From: Hetaerina americana
Lineage: Eukaryota > Arthropoda > Insecta > Odonata > Calopterygidae
NCBI GenBank assembly: GCA_022747635.1
Contig: JAKTNV010000003.1
Coordinates: 8,906,548 to 8,970,547, forward strand
DNA length: 64,000 nucleotides
Reading direction: 5' to 3'
Position numbers and translations under genes: made by a program. The notes under the pieces were generated by a model. That model was not told the origin of the DNA. It saw nothing but the letters and a program-made list of their open reading frames with translations, and made no database searches. Positions 1 to 12,052 of the stretch are shown here, one piece after another. Each line of letters begins with the position of its first letter. Position 1 is the first letter of the stretch.

Positions 1-952
1 AATATGACGTAGATGAAGATAGCAAAGATCCATGCATACTCGACTGTAAGATAGGAAGGGCATTAAGGAATGAAATCAAATAAGGCCGTGGGAGTAGACA
101 ATATTCCTGCGGAACTACTAAAAGGTTTAGGAAAATATGGGAGGAATAGTCTATATGGACTCATTCGTAGTATCAACAAAGAAGGAATTCGGCCAGATGA
201 CTCTGAGATCAGTGTTAGTTCCTATTCTGAAAAAGGTAAAGATTGCATCATGTGAGGGCTACAGAACAGTACGTTTGATTTCCCATGCATCAAAAGTTGT
301 CTTCAGGATCATCAACAAAAGGATAGAGATTACGAGAAATGATTACCTAGGGGACGATCAGATTGGATTGAGGAAGGGGAGAGGCACGCGTGATGTCATT
401 GCAGTAATGAGATTTTTTGTCGGGAGGAATATAGAATACAACCAAGAGGTATTTGCCTATTTCGTAGATTTCAAAAAAGCAAAAACTTTGTTATGGAGCG
501 AAGCTATGTGCGGCGTGGAAACATGGGCATTGAAGCAGGAGGTTAGACGTAGATTGAAGGCTTTTGAAATTTGGATTTGGAGAAGAATGGGGAAAGTGAA
601 ATGGACCGAAAGGAAAACAAATGATGAAGTACTACGCATAGTCGGGGAAGAGAGGGGTTTGTTGGGAGTCAGGAAGTCCTATGGAGACAGGAAAAATGGT
701 TGAAGGACGTATTGATCGGTAGTGGAATGTTGAAGACTGTAATTCAGGGAAGAATGTTAGGCAAACGAGGGAAGGGCAGGAAGGGATTTTGCACGGTATG
801 AAGAGAGGAAGAAAATACTCAGCGATGAAGAGAGACCTGATGTAGATTAGGACACTGGATTTTGTGTTTTGTTAGGAGTCACAAAATATTTATTTGGTAG
901 ATGTGTCCATTCAAAACCTACCTTAACCGGTAGACTGCTAAATAATAATATA
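1..952 (+). mobile_element. Non-LTR retrotransposon family A, copy 1 (3' portion, palm-deleted)
   Basis: Remnant of an endonuclease/RT LINE whose 5' part lies off the left edge. Positions 3-68 read YDVDEDSKDPCILD in one frame; after a 1-base shift near 68 the reading continues as NKAVGVDNIPAELLKGLG (RT fingers). A second shift near 205 leads to EGYRTVRLISHASK and DYLGDDQIGLRKGRG. At about 480 the sequence jumps from VDFKKA straight to LLWSEAMCGVETWALKQ, the conserved C-terminal domain, so the catalytic palm (RQGCPLSPLLFNL and FADD in copy 23602-24160) is absent. The C-terminal part runs to about 840. The 3' tail at about 900-952 contains a CCATTCAAAACCTACC motif and ends in TAAATAATAATA. ATG codons inside are not starts. 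Dead copy; assignment to LINE is secure, the clade (RTE-like) is an inference. Confidence 0.9.
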
Positions 953-1436
953 CATACAGATATGCTCTTCTCTCCCTACTATATGTAGATATGCTCCCCC
1001 CTCCCCATTTTCCCACATTGCCTCCTCATCTCGTTCCCACGCTAATGGCCTTTCCAAAAATGTTATCTATCTTCTTTCATGCAATCAATGCTCATATTTT
1101 TTTTTGGCTAATGAATTACCCTTTATCCATCCGCATAAACAGTGAACGTTATTCCTGTAATTGTTCCTCCCTCTCCTCTCTTACAATCCCCTCACACTCT
1201 ACCTTTATTTGATCAGTGTTTCCGTGTAACCATCCAAGAATCCGTATCAGATTCAGCCACCAATATAGAGGTGAGAACTTGCGAATCCACGTACATAATA
1301 ATATTCCGATCGTTTAAATTTCCGTGCTGAACCAACATCAATACATCCGTACAGCTTTCCCCACCCCCTTCCTTGTCTGACCCGAAGAAGGCCGAAAGTT
1401 TAAAATTTCTTAAATTTGATGTTCAGTTCGTAACTT
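953..1436. other. No gene seen; short PLE-tail-like motif
   Basis: Pyrimidine-rich unique-looking sequence without a credible reading frame. At about 1381-1402 there is a short CCGAAGAAGGCCGAAAG motif that resembles the core inside the palindrome at 1624-1852. It may be another degenerate Penelope-like tail; the evidence is one short motif only. Confidence 0.35.
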
Positions 1437-1440
1437 ATAA

Positions 1441-1506
<66 letters not shown>

Positions 1507-1511
1507 TATAT

Positions 1512-1546
<35 letters not shown>

Positions 1547-1547
1547 G

Positions 1548-1585
<38 letters not shown>

Positions 1586-1593
1586 GTATATAT

Positions 1594-1626
<33 letters not shown>
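1437..1626. repeat. Composite (TA)n microsatellite
   Basis: About 190 bp of TA dinucleotides interrupted three times by a GTATATATATACATA-type variant block, giving a crude higher-order period of roughly 40 bp. Apparent minus-strand ORFs over this tract (repeated Tyr-Ile) are artefacts of the microsatellite. It forms the left flank of the palindrome at 1624-1852. Confidence 0.95.
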
Positions 1627-1852
1627 ATGGGCTGACACAACATAACACAAATAGAACAGAATAGACACATATAAAAGAACACTTACACGATAAATTGTTC
1701 GAGCTTTCGGCCCTCTCAGGGGCCTTCTTCAAGAGAGACTCTCTTGAAGAAGGCCCCTGAGAGGGCCGAAAGCTCGAACAATTTATCGTGTAAGTGTTCT
1801 TTTATATGTGTCTATTCTGTTCTATTTGTGTTATGTTGTGTCAGCCCATTAT
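1624..1852. repeat. Perfect 229-bp palindrome, PLE-tail-like, between TA tracts
   Basis: The two 114-bp arms are exact reverse complements around a single central A at 1738; pairing was followed base by base from the centre and fails only at 1623/1853. Read outward from the centre each arm begins CTCTCTTGAAGAAGGCC, contains a small hairpin (GGCCC-loop-GGGCC) followed by GAAAG, and then an outer module CTTTTATATGTGTCTATTC. The TGAAGA-hairpin-GAAA arrangement resembles the hammerhead-type cores known in Penelope-like element terminal repeats, but one core position deviates. TA microsatellites lie directly on both sides. A biological inverted repeat and a long-read assembly fold-back artefact are both possible. 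Confidence 0.9.
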
Positions 1853-1885
1853 TGTGCCGCTCGTATGAGTTTTTCCGTACAATCG

Positions 1886-1886
<1 letters not shown>

Positions 1887-1922
<36 letters not shown>
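1887..1922. repeat. (TA)18 microsatellite
   Basis: Uninterrupted TA run about 35 bp to the right of the palindrome at 1624-1852, mirroring the TA tract on its left. Confidence 0.95.
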
Positions 1923-1925
<3 letters not shown>

Positions 1926-3560
1926 CTTTTTCAACATTTTGGCGTTCAATAATGTTCGATGCGCAAGAATCGAACTATCATAGATACTAGCATTAAAATA
2001 TTTTTAAAAAATAATTAAAATCAAAATCCATTTCTCTTCGCACTCTAATGAATGTGGGTGGGAGGCAGGAAAGATGTATTCATACCTCTTTGCATGTAAA
2101 TCGCATTTTACCAAAGCATCTGGAAAAGCAGGTGCTTACAGACGACAACTTAACTAAGAAATTACGAAATTTCAAAAGATCATTTAATTTTTCCTTTAAT
2201 TGAATCTCTTCAACACGCAAGTTTCGAGGAAGCGGCTGACATTGTTTTGTTCTTCCTTTGCTTCTGTTGGGTTTAAAAACAAACTTGAATTATTTTCTTC
2301 TCCGGCGAATCTTTGTTCAATTCGTTTAAAACGTATTTTCTGTCACCTTGGGAAGCTCAAATACATTTTTCTCCATTGAATCAGACGTAAATGAAATATT
2401 TTCCCACATTGAATTTTTAGACTCAACGTTAACCGTTATTTGAGTGATCCCAAACCATCAGCTCACTGAATATCCCCGATTCTTTTCAGGGAATGCATTT
2501 GTCCGCGACCTTCAGTCCGATTCCCCACTTCACACCTCATTTCCCACACCTCACTCCCGAAATCTCGACCCCCACCTCCTCCCTCTGCCCTGTTCTCTTT
2601 CCTTCCTCCTCTCTGACACGTGTAGCCACAAAGACACCTCCGCAACCTACCAGGTTTTTCTCCCGCCCGTATCCCGCCGAGCCCCTTCTCTCAAGTGAGA
2701 GAAAAAGAGAAAATCATTTCTTCCATCCGTGCCCCATCCTTCATTTCTCCAAGGGACCTCACGGCAGCGGAATGCAATTTTCTCAGCCGCCTTCGTTGCC
2801 GCATTCGTGCTCCGTGATTCGAGGGGTCTCATGCTCTCATGAGGGATAATGAAGCGTGCTCTTCCCATCGGAGCCGTCCTCTTTCTATTTTGCTTATTTT
2901 CATCGTAACTTTGTTTTGAATCTCGTATTTTCTTACAGTATCAGTGGAAAAAGACGCAAATGAGTTTCTCATGTGGATTGCTTGAATCAACCTAATCAAA
3001 ATGGATTGCGATGTTCTCGTCGGCTCAATGCGATAATCCAATTCGCACAAGAACGTGTAAAAGTTTCCTCTAAGGGATCATCTTGCAGGCTCAAACGGTA
3101 TTATCATTGTCAATAGACTTTATAACGCGTATCATCTGAAGAGCTTTTTAGTGTCAATTCATTTAAATTCTTGACTTTTATTTCATTTTATATTTAAATA
3201 ATTGGAAATTTTAAACATAAAAAGTTTATGCGTTCAAACAACTGGGTAAAATGTTTTCATGGAAAAAGGAGTAGGTAAGTACTTAGTTATTGATTATTCA
3301 TAATTTTCTTACGGGGATTAGGTTCTATCGTGTTACAATAAGGTAGATCATAACATTAGAGCGTGATAATGAAAGTGCTAAGTATTACTTCCCTCATAGT
3401 GAAGAGGTTCGACTGGATATACTAAAAACTACATGACTCATAGTGATGTCTTGTTTCTATTAAATTTGTAAATAATTAAGTCTGAAAATTAAAAATATAT
3501 CCACTCGTCATTCAGCAGTAATTAAAAATTAATAATTTTATTCCCCTCTTGTGCATCAAT
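1923..3560. other. No gene; C-rich block at about 2470-2860
   Basis: AT-rich flanks enclose a locally C- and CpG-richer block at about 2470-2860 that has short open frames on both strands but none with protein-like composition. A small palindrome (TTCTCTCA-AG-TGAGAGAA) lies at 2686-2703. I recognise no transposon or gene here. Confidence 0.6.
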
Positions 3561-3564
3561 CATT

Positions 3565-6500
3565 TTAATATATTTCATTGTCGTTCTACGGGGTAGGGTA
3601 GGTTTTGGGTGGACAGAGCGTTTATAATTGTACGCGAACACATTTACTTGCCCTTCCTTACAAAAAACATAACCTGGCGTCCAACACCACAATAAGACCG
3701 TGCTCAATTAAGCATACATTTTTCCTCCCTTCCTCCCTCCCTCCCGTCCAATGTGCCTATTCTATCCCTACCTATTCCTCGCTTGTCTAGCAATCTTTCC
3801 TAATTAATCTTCAATAACCATCAGCAATCAAAATGATCTGCATCCGTCTTACCTGCCTCCTTCGGATTCCTTCCCATTAATTTCCACTCCTTCCTACCAT
3901 GTACCAACTGCTTCTTTGTTCAATTTTCTTTCTGTCTATTCATCTTTTCCTTCATTCACACCCACCTTTCAAATGACTCTATCCCACGTTTATTGGCTTT
4001 AATGATCACGTTTCCTCCGCCAACAAAACCGCACCCCATATCATAATTTTAACGAGTTTTTTTAACATCCTTACTCAACGTCCCTGTATATTAACTTCTC
4101 TTTTCCTATTTTTGAAGACTTCTTTGCCTAATGCAATTCATCTCCTTATCCTCCTCTCAATCTAGCTGCATCAAACGCCTTTTCCAAATCTATGAATCAA
4201 GCAAATACTTCCTAATTTTATTCTCTGTTCATCTCTATTATTGGCCATGATACAGCTAGGGCATCACCTGTTCCTGCTATGCTATGGCATCCCTCTGCTA
4301 GGGTATGGCCTCTATCCTTTCTGAATTCACATTGATCATTCATTAAGTAATCATTCGCCCTACTATCCATCATCTTATTAAAGATTCTGAGGACCACTAA
4401 ATTTGCGTGTGAAATCAAGCTTACTGTACTGTACTCCTAAGCTGCCTTTCCCTTTTTTGGAATAAGAGCAAACACTGACCTGACGAAATCTTCAAGCCAA
4501 ATTCTTCGCTCAAAAATCCTACGAATTAATCTGTAAAAACTTTTCCTCTCACGCTTTCTTAAACCTTTATGTAGTTTTGTGGATTTGTTTTCCACCCCTA
4601 CGGCCTTATATGATTTCAATTCTCTCAATTCCCTTCCCAATATTTCCATCGAGGAAGAATGGACCTATGCTATCCTCAACTACGTCATATTCTTTATGTC
4701 TAAGACTGATGGCCTTTTGTCTTTACCATATACTCGTAGATCATCTATGTATTCCTTCAATCTCCCTTCAATCCTTTCTTCTTTAATTTATAATTTTCCG
4801 GACTAATTTTTTTACCAGAATTTTCACTTCACTTACTCTGCTTTCACTTTTCTCTACAACTCACCAATTACACATTTAACAAAACTTTGCTCTGCGTTTA
4901 TCTGTAAATTTTTTTGCCCCAGTTTTTACCGCCTTAGTTCATCATTTAACTCTTAATGCTTCCTTTTTCACACCTGTCTGTTTACTGTGTTCCATTTCCT
5001 CCTCTTTCACATCTTTTCAGTCATAATCGACTGTATATATCATGGTTTTCTTGTCCTTTTCCTATTCCCAGTTCCTATAGCTTCTTTTGCAACGTCCGTA
5101 ATTCTGTATTCCTTTTGATATATTCCCGTAAACCTTCTATTGTACTCATCTTCCTTTCCTTACTCCTGACTTTCTCTACGGAATTCTGATGCTTCTTTTT
5201 TGTCGATCCTGTTAATTCTTCTACGTACCATTTTTTAAACCGGCCTCCCTGCTTCATCGTCACACCCGATTAGTGTTAAATTATGATATGAATCCGCATC
5301 AGGTTCCCCGGGAAACTGAGTGAATCATTCCCGCAGTTCCCAAGTGAGTGCCTATTCTTAATACAGTACATCTGGTTTCTTTTGATGTCCCCTTACATTT
5401 CCAATTCTCGTACCGTAGTTCGGTATAAGAACACGAAAGGACCACGGGGAGAAAACAATAGTATTTTGCTGAGAAGAGCTCGTAATTTACAACGAACATT
5501 TAGTTTAAGCATCAAAAAAGTCGTGAGATGTATTCTCTTCCATCTCTTTATTCTCTTATTTTTGCGTTTCAATCCCCGATCTGTGGAAAATATTTCGCTC
5601 CAAGATTATTTATTCTAACTGACCGTATGCCCTGTGAACTTCTCCTTCTTAATGATTGCTAGGTGGCATTTTGACCTCGGCTGTGACGAAGTTTTTGGTT
5701 CATCTCTTATCGCTACTAATAATCTATTCTTTGTTGGCTATACGTTTACTATACTTCCTTCTACATTTTTTAAATATTCTACCACCCCTCTTTGATTCTC
5801 TTCCTCTCTGCTGAATATTACTCTATAACCATCTCTCCAGGATTCCCCGCTATCATGCCATCCTACCTCGCAGTGCCCTTCCCTCATCAAAACTTGCTTA
5901 GAATATGCTGCTAGTATGTGGCATCCATATAAATTTGGATTGATTGCCGAATTAGATCGTGTGCAGCGAAGAGGAATTCTATTTAGAAAATATTTTTATG
6001 ATAAACTATGTAGCGTATCCAAAATATTAGAGCAGGTTGGGAATAACTCACGGAGCGAAGGTTAAATTACAAATTAAATCTCTTGCATAGATTGAAAGGA
6101 CGTCTCTTTAGCAGCGATACTGAACATTTGTTATAAGCCCCTTCGTACCACGGTAGTATAGATCAAGTCAATAAAATTAGAGAAATGTAGTGTGGGACAA
6201 AAAGATTTAACATTTAAATTTCCTCCTGAGCAATAAGGACCAGAATAACAGTATCCGACCATGCTAGGGGGAAAAGTATTATGCTTTAAAAGTAGTCTAG
6301 TGTGTAATCATCCCCCGGTGGCTTGCAGGGTACCAGGTAAAAATATATATCTATATTTCCTCCCTCCATCTCTCGCTTTATGTTTTCTAGCTTTCGCGTC
6401 CCCAACATCGTCCTAACATTTCAAGACTCTATTCGAGCTCTTTCGATCCCAATCTGTCTTCCGTACTGCTGCTATCTACTCCGCTCTGGTTTTGTAAGGA

Positions 6501-6885
6501 TACCGAGTGATGACGACCACGGAAGCCTAACCTCTTCCGCTTTCTGGCACGACACACGCTCCAGCGGGGCGAGTCCCGTATCTGCAGGACTCATACTTAA
6601 ATATTTTACATCATTTTCTCGTGGGAAATTTAATTGAAGTGGTTCTCCTTTGCCTTCCTTAATAATGATTTCATACAATCACACAAACGTCCACCCCACT
6701 GGAGTCAGATGCTGACTTGATGCTGAAGTGATGCCGTCACTGAACAGATGCTGCTCGGTCCACCTTTCGTTTGGCTCCTAACCTTCGACCTATGGCTGAC
6801 CTTATCTGCAGAACTATCTTTGCTCCCGCGAACACAGCTCTATAGGGCATCAAAACGCTCAAGCCCTGTTTTTCTACGTAGGTTT
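3565..6885 (-). mobile_element. Non-LTR retrotransposon family A, copy 2 (5' UTR to 3' tail, decayed)
   Basis: On the minus strand the element runs from a 5' UTR (about 6885-6690, matching the 5' UTR at 29200-29390) through the endonuclease start NVRTMLGTRKLENIK (about 6440-6380), endonuclease DGYRVIFSREEENQRG (about 5830-5770), a lysine-rich linker (5263-5075), RT fingers SYKAVGVENKSTKLHKGL (about 4620-4560) and MDSRANDYLMNDQCEFRK (about 4370-4310), to EVFA-stop-FIDLEKAFD (about 4210-4160). It then jumps to the C-terminal domain (LKKLVKIMIWGAVLLAEET), so the RT palm is missing. The tail at about 3620-3565 carries CCACCCAAAACCTACCC, the family's 3' motif. Many stops and shifts. It is interrupted at 5889-6358 by a family B insertion. 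The stretch 5270-5640 is not matched to the family. Confidence 0.85.
5889..6358 (+). mobile_element. Non-LTR retrotransposon family B, 5'-truncated nested insertion
   Basis: Plus-strand C-terminal end of a CR1/Jockey-type RT protein: LEYAASMWHPYKFGLIAELD followed by RVQRRGILF, then after a shift RLNYKLNLLHRLKGRLFSSD, and a degenerate counterpart of the FPRTIRDWN block near 6225. The 3' UTR contains CCCCCGGTGGCTTGCAGGGTA (about 6312-6332), like the GGTGGNTTGCAGAGTA ends of several arthropod LINEs, followed by an AT-rich tail. It sits inside copy 2 of family A in the opposite orientation. Similar 9-10 bp sequences flank it (CTTCCCTCATC at 5878-5888 and CTCCCTCCATC at 6360-6370), consistent with a target-site duplication. 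Related to the fragment at 16690-17775. Confidence 0.8.
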
Positions 6886-9800
6886 TAATCCATGGGAAGG
6901 GATTTTAATATTGCTATTAAAATATGAAGTACAACAATGGAGAGTGAAATCCTGAGTCACTGGTCACAAACAGCTACTGACTAGGCTACCTCACTCATTG
7001 TACTATTCTTTAATAAGTTGGCGGAACAACTGTCCTGGTTTTCCCACCATCCTGCATCGTCAAGAAAGTAATGTCTCTCATATGGTCACAAAATGAACTG
7101 AAGGTGTGAATTAAATAGCTGTTGTTTATCCGGTAAAATAATTATCATCGAACTTGTCAGCTATTTCCCTGGTATCCAAAAATTTTAATTGAATGCATTC
7201 AATGGTTAATTTCATTTCTAATTAGGGCAATGACCTTGCACCGTTTTGGAATTATGTTCCAAAGTTTAAAGGTCATTGAACAACTTGGCTCCTTACAGCC
7301 CAACCTGTTGAATCTGCTAGAAAACATGGGTATTGTTTACAAATTTCTTTTTTACTTACAGTGGTCAGTCGTCCACCAAACTGTTTTTCTTTTTGCCGCT
7401 CCATCGTACCCTGTTCCATTTCCGTAGCCTGTCGCTAGGAGTAGTCCTCAGAAGACGTACTAGACGTTAATCTACTACGCAGTTTTATAGAAGAGAGCAT
7501 TTTTTTATCACAAAAGAAATGGATGCGAACGGGACATTCTGCAGAAGTCCGAGCTCTGAGCAACAAACAATGCCGGGGGGGGGGGGGCGGTTCAATTACT
7601 GTTGCTCATCTCTTCGAGCTATTATTTGAGCTCGGTGACAAGGAATAAAAATCAAAGTCCCGTATTGATTTGAAGTTGAACTGACTTCACATTGCGATCT
7701 GACAAAGGGCATCCAAAATACGGTTAGCTCCATAAATGATTCTCGGGGAAAAAACAGCTCAATACGACACCAAATCCCAAAATAGCATTTGGATACTTTA
7801 GAGGTGAGAAACTTGCGGGTTGAATGCCTCCAGTCTCTCGAAATTTTGTAATTTTGCTGTTACGAACTGATTTTGAAAGGCTTTAATCCCCGAGACTCTT
7901 GTTTAATATTAGAACTCATGAAAAGGGTAAAATGCAAAATCAAATGAAAATGCAGGACAAAAATTACTTTGAATAAAAATCAAAGTAGCTTTATGAAACA
8001 TTTCGTAAATAAGTGAAAAATTAATGCTTTGATCCAAAACTTTCCATTAAATTATTTGTTATTGTTTTTGCTCTTCCTTGGGAAATGTAAAATGTATTGT
8101 TGATGTAACACTTGCGGAGAGCAAATTGGAGTTAATATTACTTGTCAAAAGACAAAAAAATTAATTGAAAGAACACATTTCGGAGATATTTTGAAAGTTT
8201 TTAATAAGAACAGAACATTTATATAAGGTACAATGTTCAGACAAGTTAGACGTTAATAGATATTTGATGAAATATTATTTTTTGAAGCTTTCTTTCATTG
8301 TAAAGATTGGAAACCTCTGCGAGTTTGAATGCGTTACAAGATTTTTAAATTGTCCGCCTCTGATGCGGGGTTGAATTTATAGCCACCCAATTTGCATTAA
8401 GTCCTAGAAAAGAGCTATATTGTAAGCTAGTTAAAACAATTAATAATACACAGTATCACTGTTTAACAGTGGTATTTTAACAATAATTCACTGGTCCACT
8501 GCCGTTTTAACAGTGGAGTAGTGCTTTGTTATCTTCTACGACTTCTGCTTGTGATACTCATTTTATTCCCAAAAGGTATTACCTATAACTTAGTTTTATT
8601 AGGTTTTCCATCGGCACTTATTAATCTAGGGACATTTGCGCTATCTCATTGGATCACTACGGGCGCACGTTTCTCGTTCTTTTCCCTCCAGTCCTTAGCC
8701 GCTCCAATTCTATGGGAGGTATGAACACTCACAGAAGAAAATTCGGGAAAAAGGAAAACCTAATGGACGGTTGAAAATAACGGCTTAGAAGTTCATGCAA
8801 GCGGGATTAAATATGAATGCGCGGAGTGGCTATAGGGATGGAACGTAGTAGCAATGTTGGTGGGAGTGGAACAGGGGAAATGGGTGGATGAAAATGGAGG
8901 TCATAGATTGAGAGAGAGAAAGAGAGAGGCAAGGAAGGGAGGAAGAGAATTGGAGGGAGAGATGGATGGAATGGAAACGGAGGCTGATGAGTGGAGTATG
9001 GAGTCGAGAGCAGAAATAGTCCCCGAAAAATGAAAATAAATGAAGCAGTAGGAAAAAATAAGGTTTAGGTGTCTATTCGATCGGGAATATAAAAGAAGGA
9101 ATAGGCAAAAAGGAAAAAAAATGGATTATACTGATATGATGCGAGATGGGCGGTTGAAACTAGTTAAGGTGGGTTGTGAGGTGGCAATTCGCTTAAAAAT
9201 TAATTAGAGATGGAGACTTTTTTCCGGGAGGCTTGTTGGAGGATGGAAGTCGTGTGAAATGTACAAAATAGAGTTTTTAATTGGACAAGTTTGCTGGAAG
9301 AATGCTGAAAGAATATATTGGTAGGCAACAGCACTGAAACAATAATCATGGCTGGAGGTAATTTGAGTCGGAAGAGACGCACGGTAGGGAGGCGGGGAAT
9401 CAGGGGAGTGTTTGGGTGGGGACCAGTCTGGATGAAGTGGAAATTCGAGCCCACCGACGAGGGTGGGCATTAAAAAAAAAGAAGATTCAGAGTAGAAAGG
9501 AAAATACTTAAGGAATCGATGGAAATCGAAATTGGTAAGATGAAAAAGAGGGAACACAAAGGAGGACAGCTCCAGCAGGCGGGCACGTGCTTGTTCATTT
9601 TTTAATGGGATTTTAAACTACCTAATCCCTTTCTTTTGAAAGGTAATCTTAAACACTACCTAAATAAGCTTCAACTCGGCAGTCGGTCTCATCTTCAAAT
9701 TTTTATACATGCTGGAAAAGTAATAGGAATGCATCGCATTCGATATTTGTTAAGTGAATATCTAAACTTACGCATTATTATTTATAATTTCAGTGAATTT

Positions 9801-11640
9801 TAAATTGTTATTTATTTGAATTCGCGTTTTGCGAACGATCTTCATGGATTAGAATCATTATAGTTTTGAGTGAAAACTACAGTTTGAACGAAATATTATT
9901 TAAAATTATGCATGCAACTTTGGTGAAAAATTTCAAAATTATTTTAAAAACTTCTTTTTTCGAGGATAAATTTAACCTTTTGCAGAAAATATGGGAAAGG
10001 CTGGACGAGAGAAAAATCCCAAATGATTCAAAGCGATATTACTAGAAAGTTATTAGTTATCCCTAAATGTTGTTTTTTCTTTTTACAGTTACTTAAACTG
10101 TGTGTAATAATATATTTTTTAAACTGTAATTTATTAGCTGTATTATAGGTAATGTTTTTAAACCATGTTTCCAAACTTTATTGAGGTGTTTCCGCATTTT
10201 TCTCAACGTAAGAGTTAGAATTATTAAGATAAACGCTTCATTGGCACCTCTGGTATTTAAGCAAGGAAGTAATATTATTTCATTAGATATAGCAATTATG
10301 AGTGGTGAATATATTCCATTATAAGTGCTGAAACGCCTATCAAAATTACCCTTTTTATTTGATATTACTGAAAATACATTATGCAATTTGTATTGAAGCG
10401 AAAGAAAATTATTCATGGCCCACTTATTACGAGATTACCCACTTATTCGTAATATGAATAATGTAGTTGAGGCGATTGGTTTATCTCCATTATACTCGAT
10501 ATAGCCGTAAAAATAACGAGCGATTTCGATAAAAGTATTTCACAAATGGCAAAACCAAATAAATATCGGCATATTTTTCATTATATTAAAATAATACAAT
10601 CGTATAAAGGGAAACACTGTTCAAAACTACTCCCATAAACCAGCAAGGTCATCTTAATATCACCATTCATTTTAATTACAATTATATCTTTTTCTAAAGT
10701 TCATGCGGAATTCGTGCATGTTTTAACATGACCAGATAATCTAGTTAATGGCGTAAATATCATCATCGCTTAAATATCGCACACGAGAAGAGTGACTAAA
10801 TGCGGTAGACTTCGACTTCGCATTTAAGTGACCTATGAGCGTCTTTGGCATATAAATGTTCATAGAGTACCAATCACTTTTCTCCAGGCGTGTCACTTTG
10901 ATAGCGGAATTATTCAAGTTGAAAGGCTACTATTTCCGAACCGTCTTCTTTGAGAGAGATATAAATTATAACGTACATCTCTCTGCTTGCCTAAAATAGT
11001 CTGGTTTTCCTTTCTTTTGAGTCATAAAGATGGCATAGGCCCAAGTGTTTTTTTTCGGAAGAAAATTGTAGCTCTTATCATTAGAAGCAGTTCATAGTAG
11101 AGGATAGATAAAACGATATTTAATTTAGGGAGAGTACAGCCCGAAGAGAGTAAAATAGTCCAAATTCGGCGAATTCAGGACGAAACGTATGCTCTAGCTA
11201 TCAGAGGGTAACAGATGTGTATCTCCTTTATGCTGTGCGTTGGCATAATGGTTTTTCAGGATTTGTATTAACGATGCGAGATGACCTCAGCCGCCGGGAG
11301 CGTCCTGAACCCATTTATTAACTGCCTCTACCACAAAGTTTACCTCCCCTGTCGCAGTCATACCCTATGGGGAATGGAACACAATGCGACAGAAATATAC
11401 GGGACCATCTGTAACCTCTCAGACACACGAGGTTACAATGTCCACTAAATATTTCATGCATCATACGCTTCTACTTTAATGCTGTGGAGCCCTGAGAAAA
11501 GACAACCACCACAGAGGGAGGAATTCTTTCGAGAATTCAAAATTGGCGGAAAGTTGTGTACCGTCGGTTGATATTCGTCATTTACGATTATTCTTTCCGA
11601 CAGTAGTTCATTATTGACGTTAGACATGTTAACAGTAGTT
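6886..11640. other. No gene recognised
   Basis: AT-rich DNA with no credible coding frame. Notable local features: a run of 13 G at 7575-7587; three near copies of a TTTAACAGTGG motif and its complement forming small hairpins at about 8455-8520; a purine-rich (GA-rich) strand at about 8880-9120, 8910-8960 being nearly pure purine; and a 117-codon minus-strand frame at 9204-9557 that is Pro/Ser/Phe-rich and looks like chance over purine-rich DNA. No transposon homology was recognised. Confidence 0.6.
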
Positions 11641-11666
11641 TTTCCGTATTCATGGTAGCTTACTCC

Positions 11667-11774
11667 TAGTTCATTAAAAATATATATAAATACATATATA
11701 ATGAACTATATATGTACATATATGTATATATATATATGTACATATAAACCTATATATACATATATATATATATA

Positions 11775-11838
<64 letters not shown>

Positions 11839-11935
11839 ATGTATATGTGTGCATATGTATGTTTATATTTTTATTTATATACACACACGCACACACACAC
11901 ATATATGTGTGTGTGTGTGTGTATATATATATATA
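11667..11935. repeat. Composite (TA)n/(TG)n/(CA)n microsatellite
   Basis: Long low-complexity tract of TA with TATG, CACACG and GTGTGT sub-runs. Its left edge contains a 10-bp inverted repeat (TAGTTCATTA at 11667-11676, TAATGAACTA at 11699-11708). Its right edge is the exact insertion point of the Helitron 3' end at 11935/11936. Confidence 0.95.
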
Positions 11936-11963
11936 CTAGCTGAATACCCGGCTTTGCACGGGT
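11936..11963 (-). other. Helitron 3' terminal hairpin and CTAG end
   Basis: On the minus strand ACCCG (11963-11959) pairs with CGGGT (11950-11946) across an 8-nt loop, followed by 10 nt ATTCAGCTAG ending at 11936. A hairpin about 10 nt before a CTRR terminus is the classical Helitron 3' signature, and the flanking base is T from the TA repeat. Confidence 0.85.
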
Positions 11964-12052
11964 TAGGGAGAAACAATAATATAAATATACTACATAAATA
12001 AAAACAACAAATAATAAAGTACAATAATACAGGTACACTACTTCATACAAAT

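Noticed and set aside
1400..1732. Minus-strand ORFs of 77-110 codons rich in Tyr-Ile
   Set aside because: They are direct translations of the TA microsatellite and palindrome.
9204..9557. 117-codon minus-strand ORF as a gene
   Set aside because: Lies opposite purine-rich DNA, no domain, no supporting splice signals or homology recognised.
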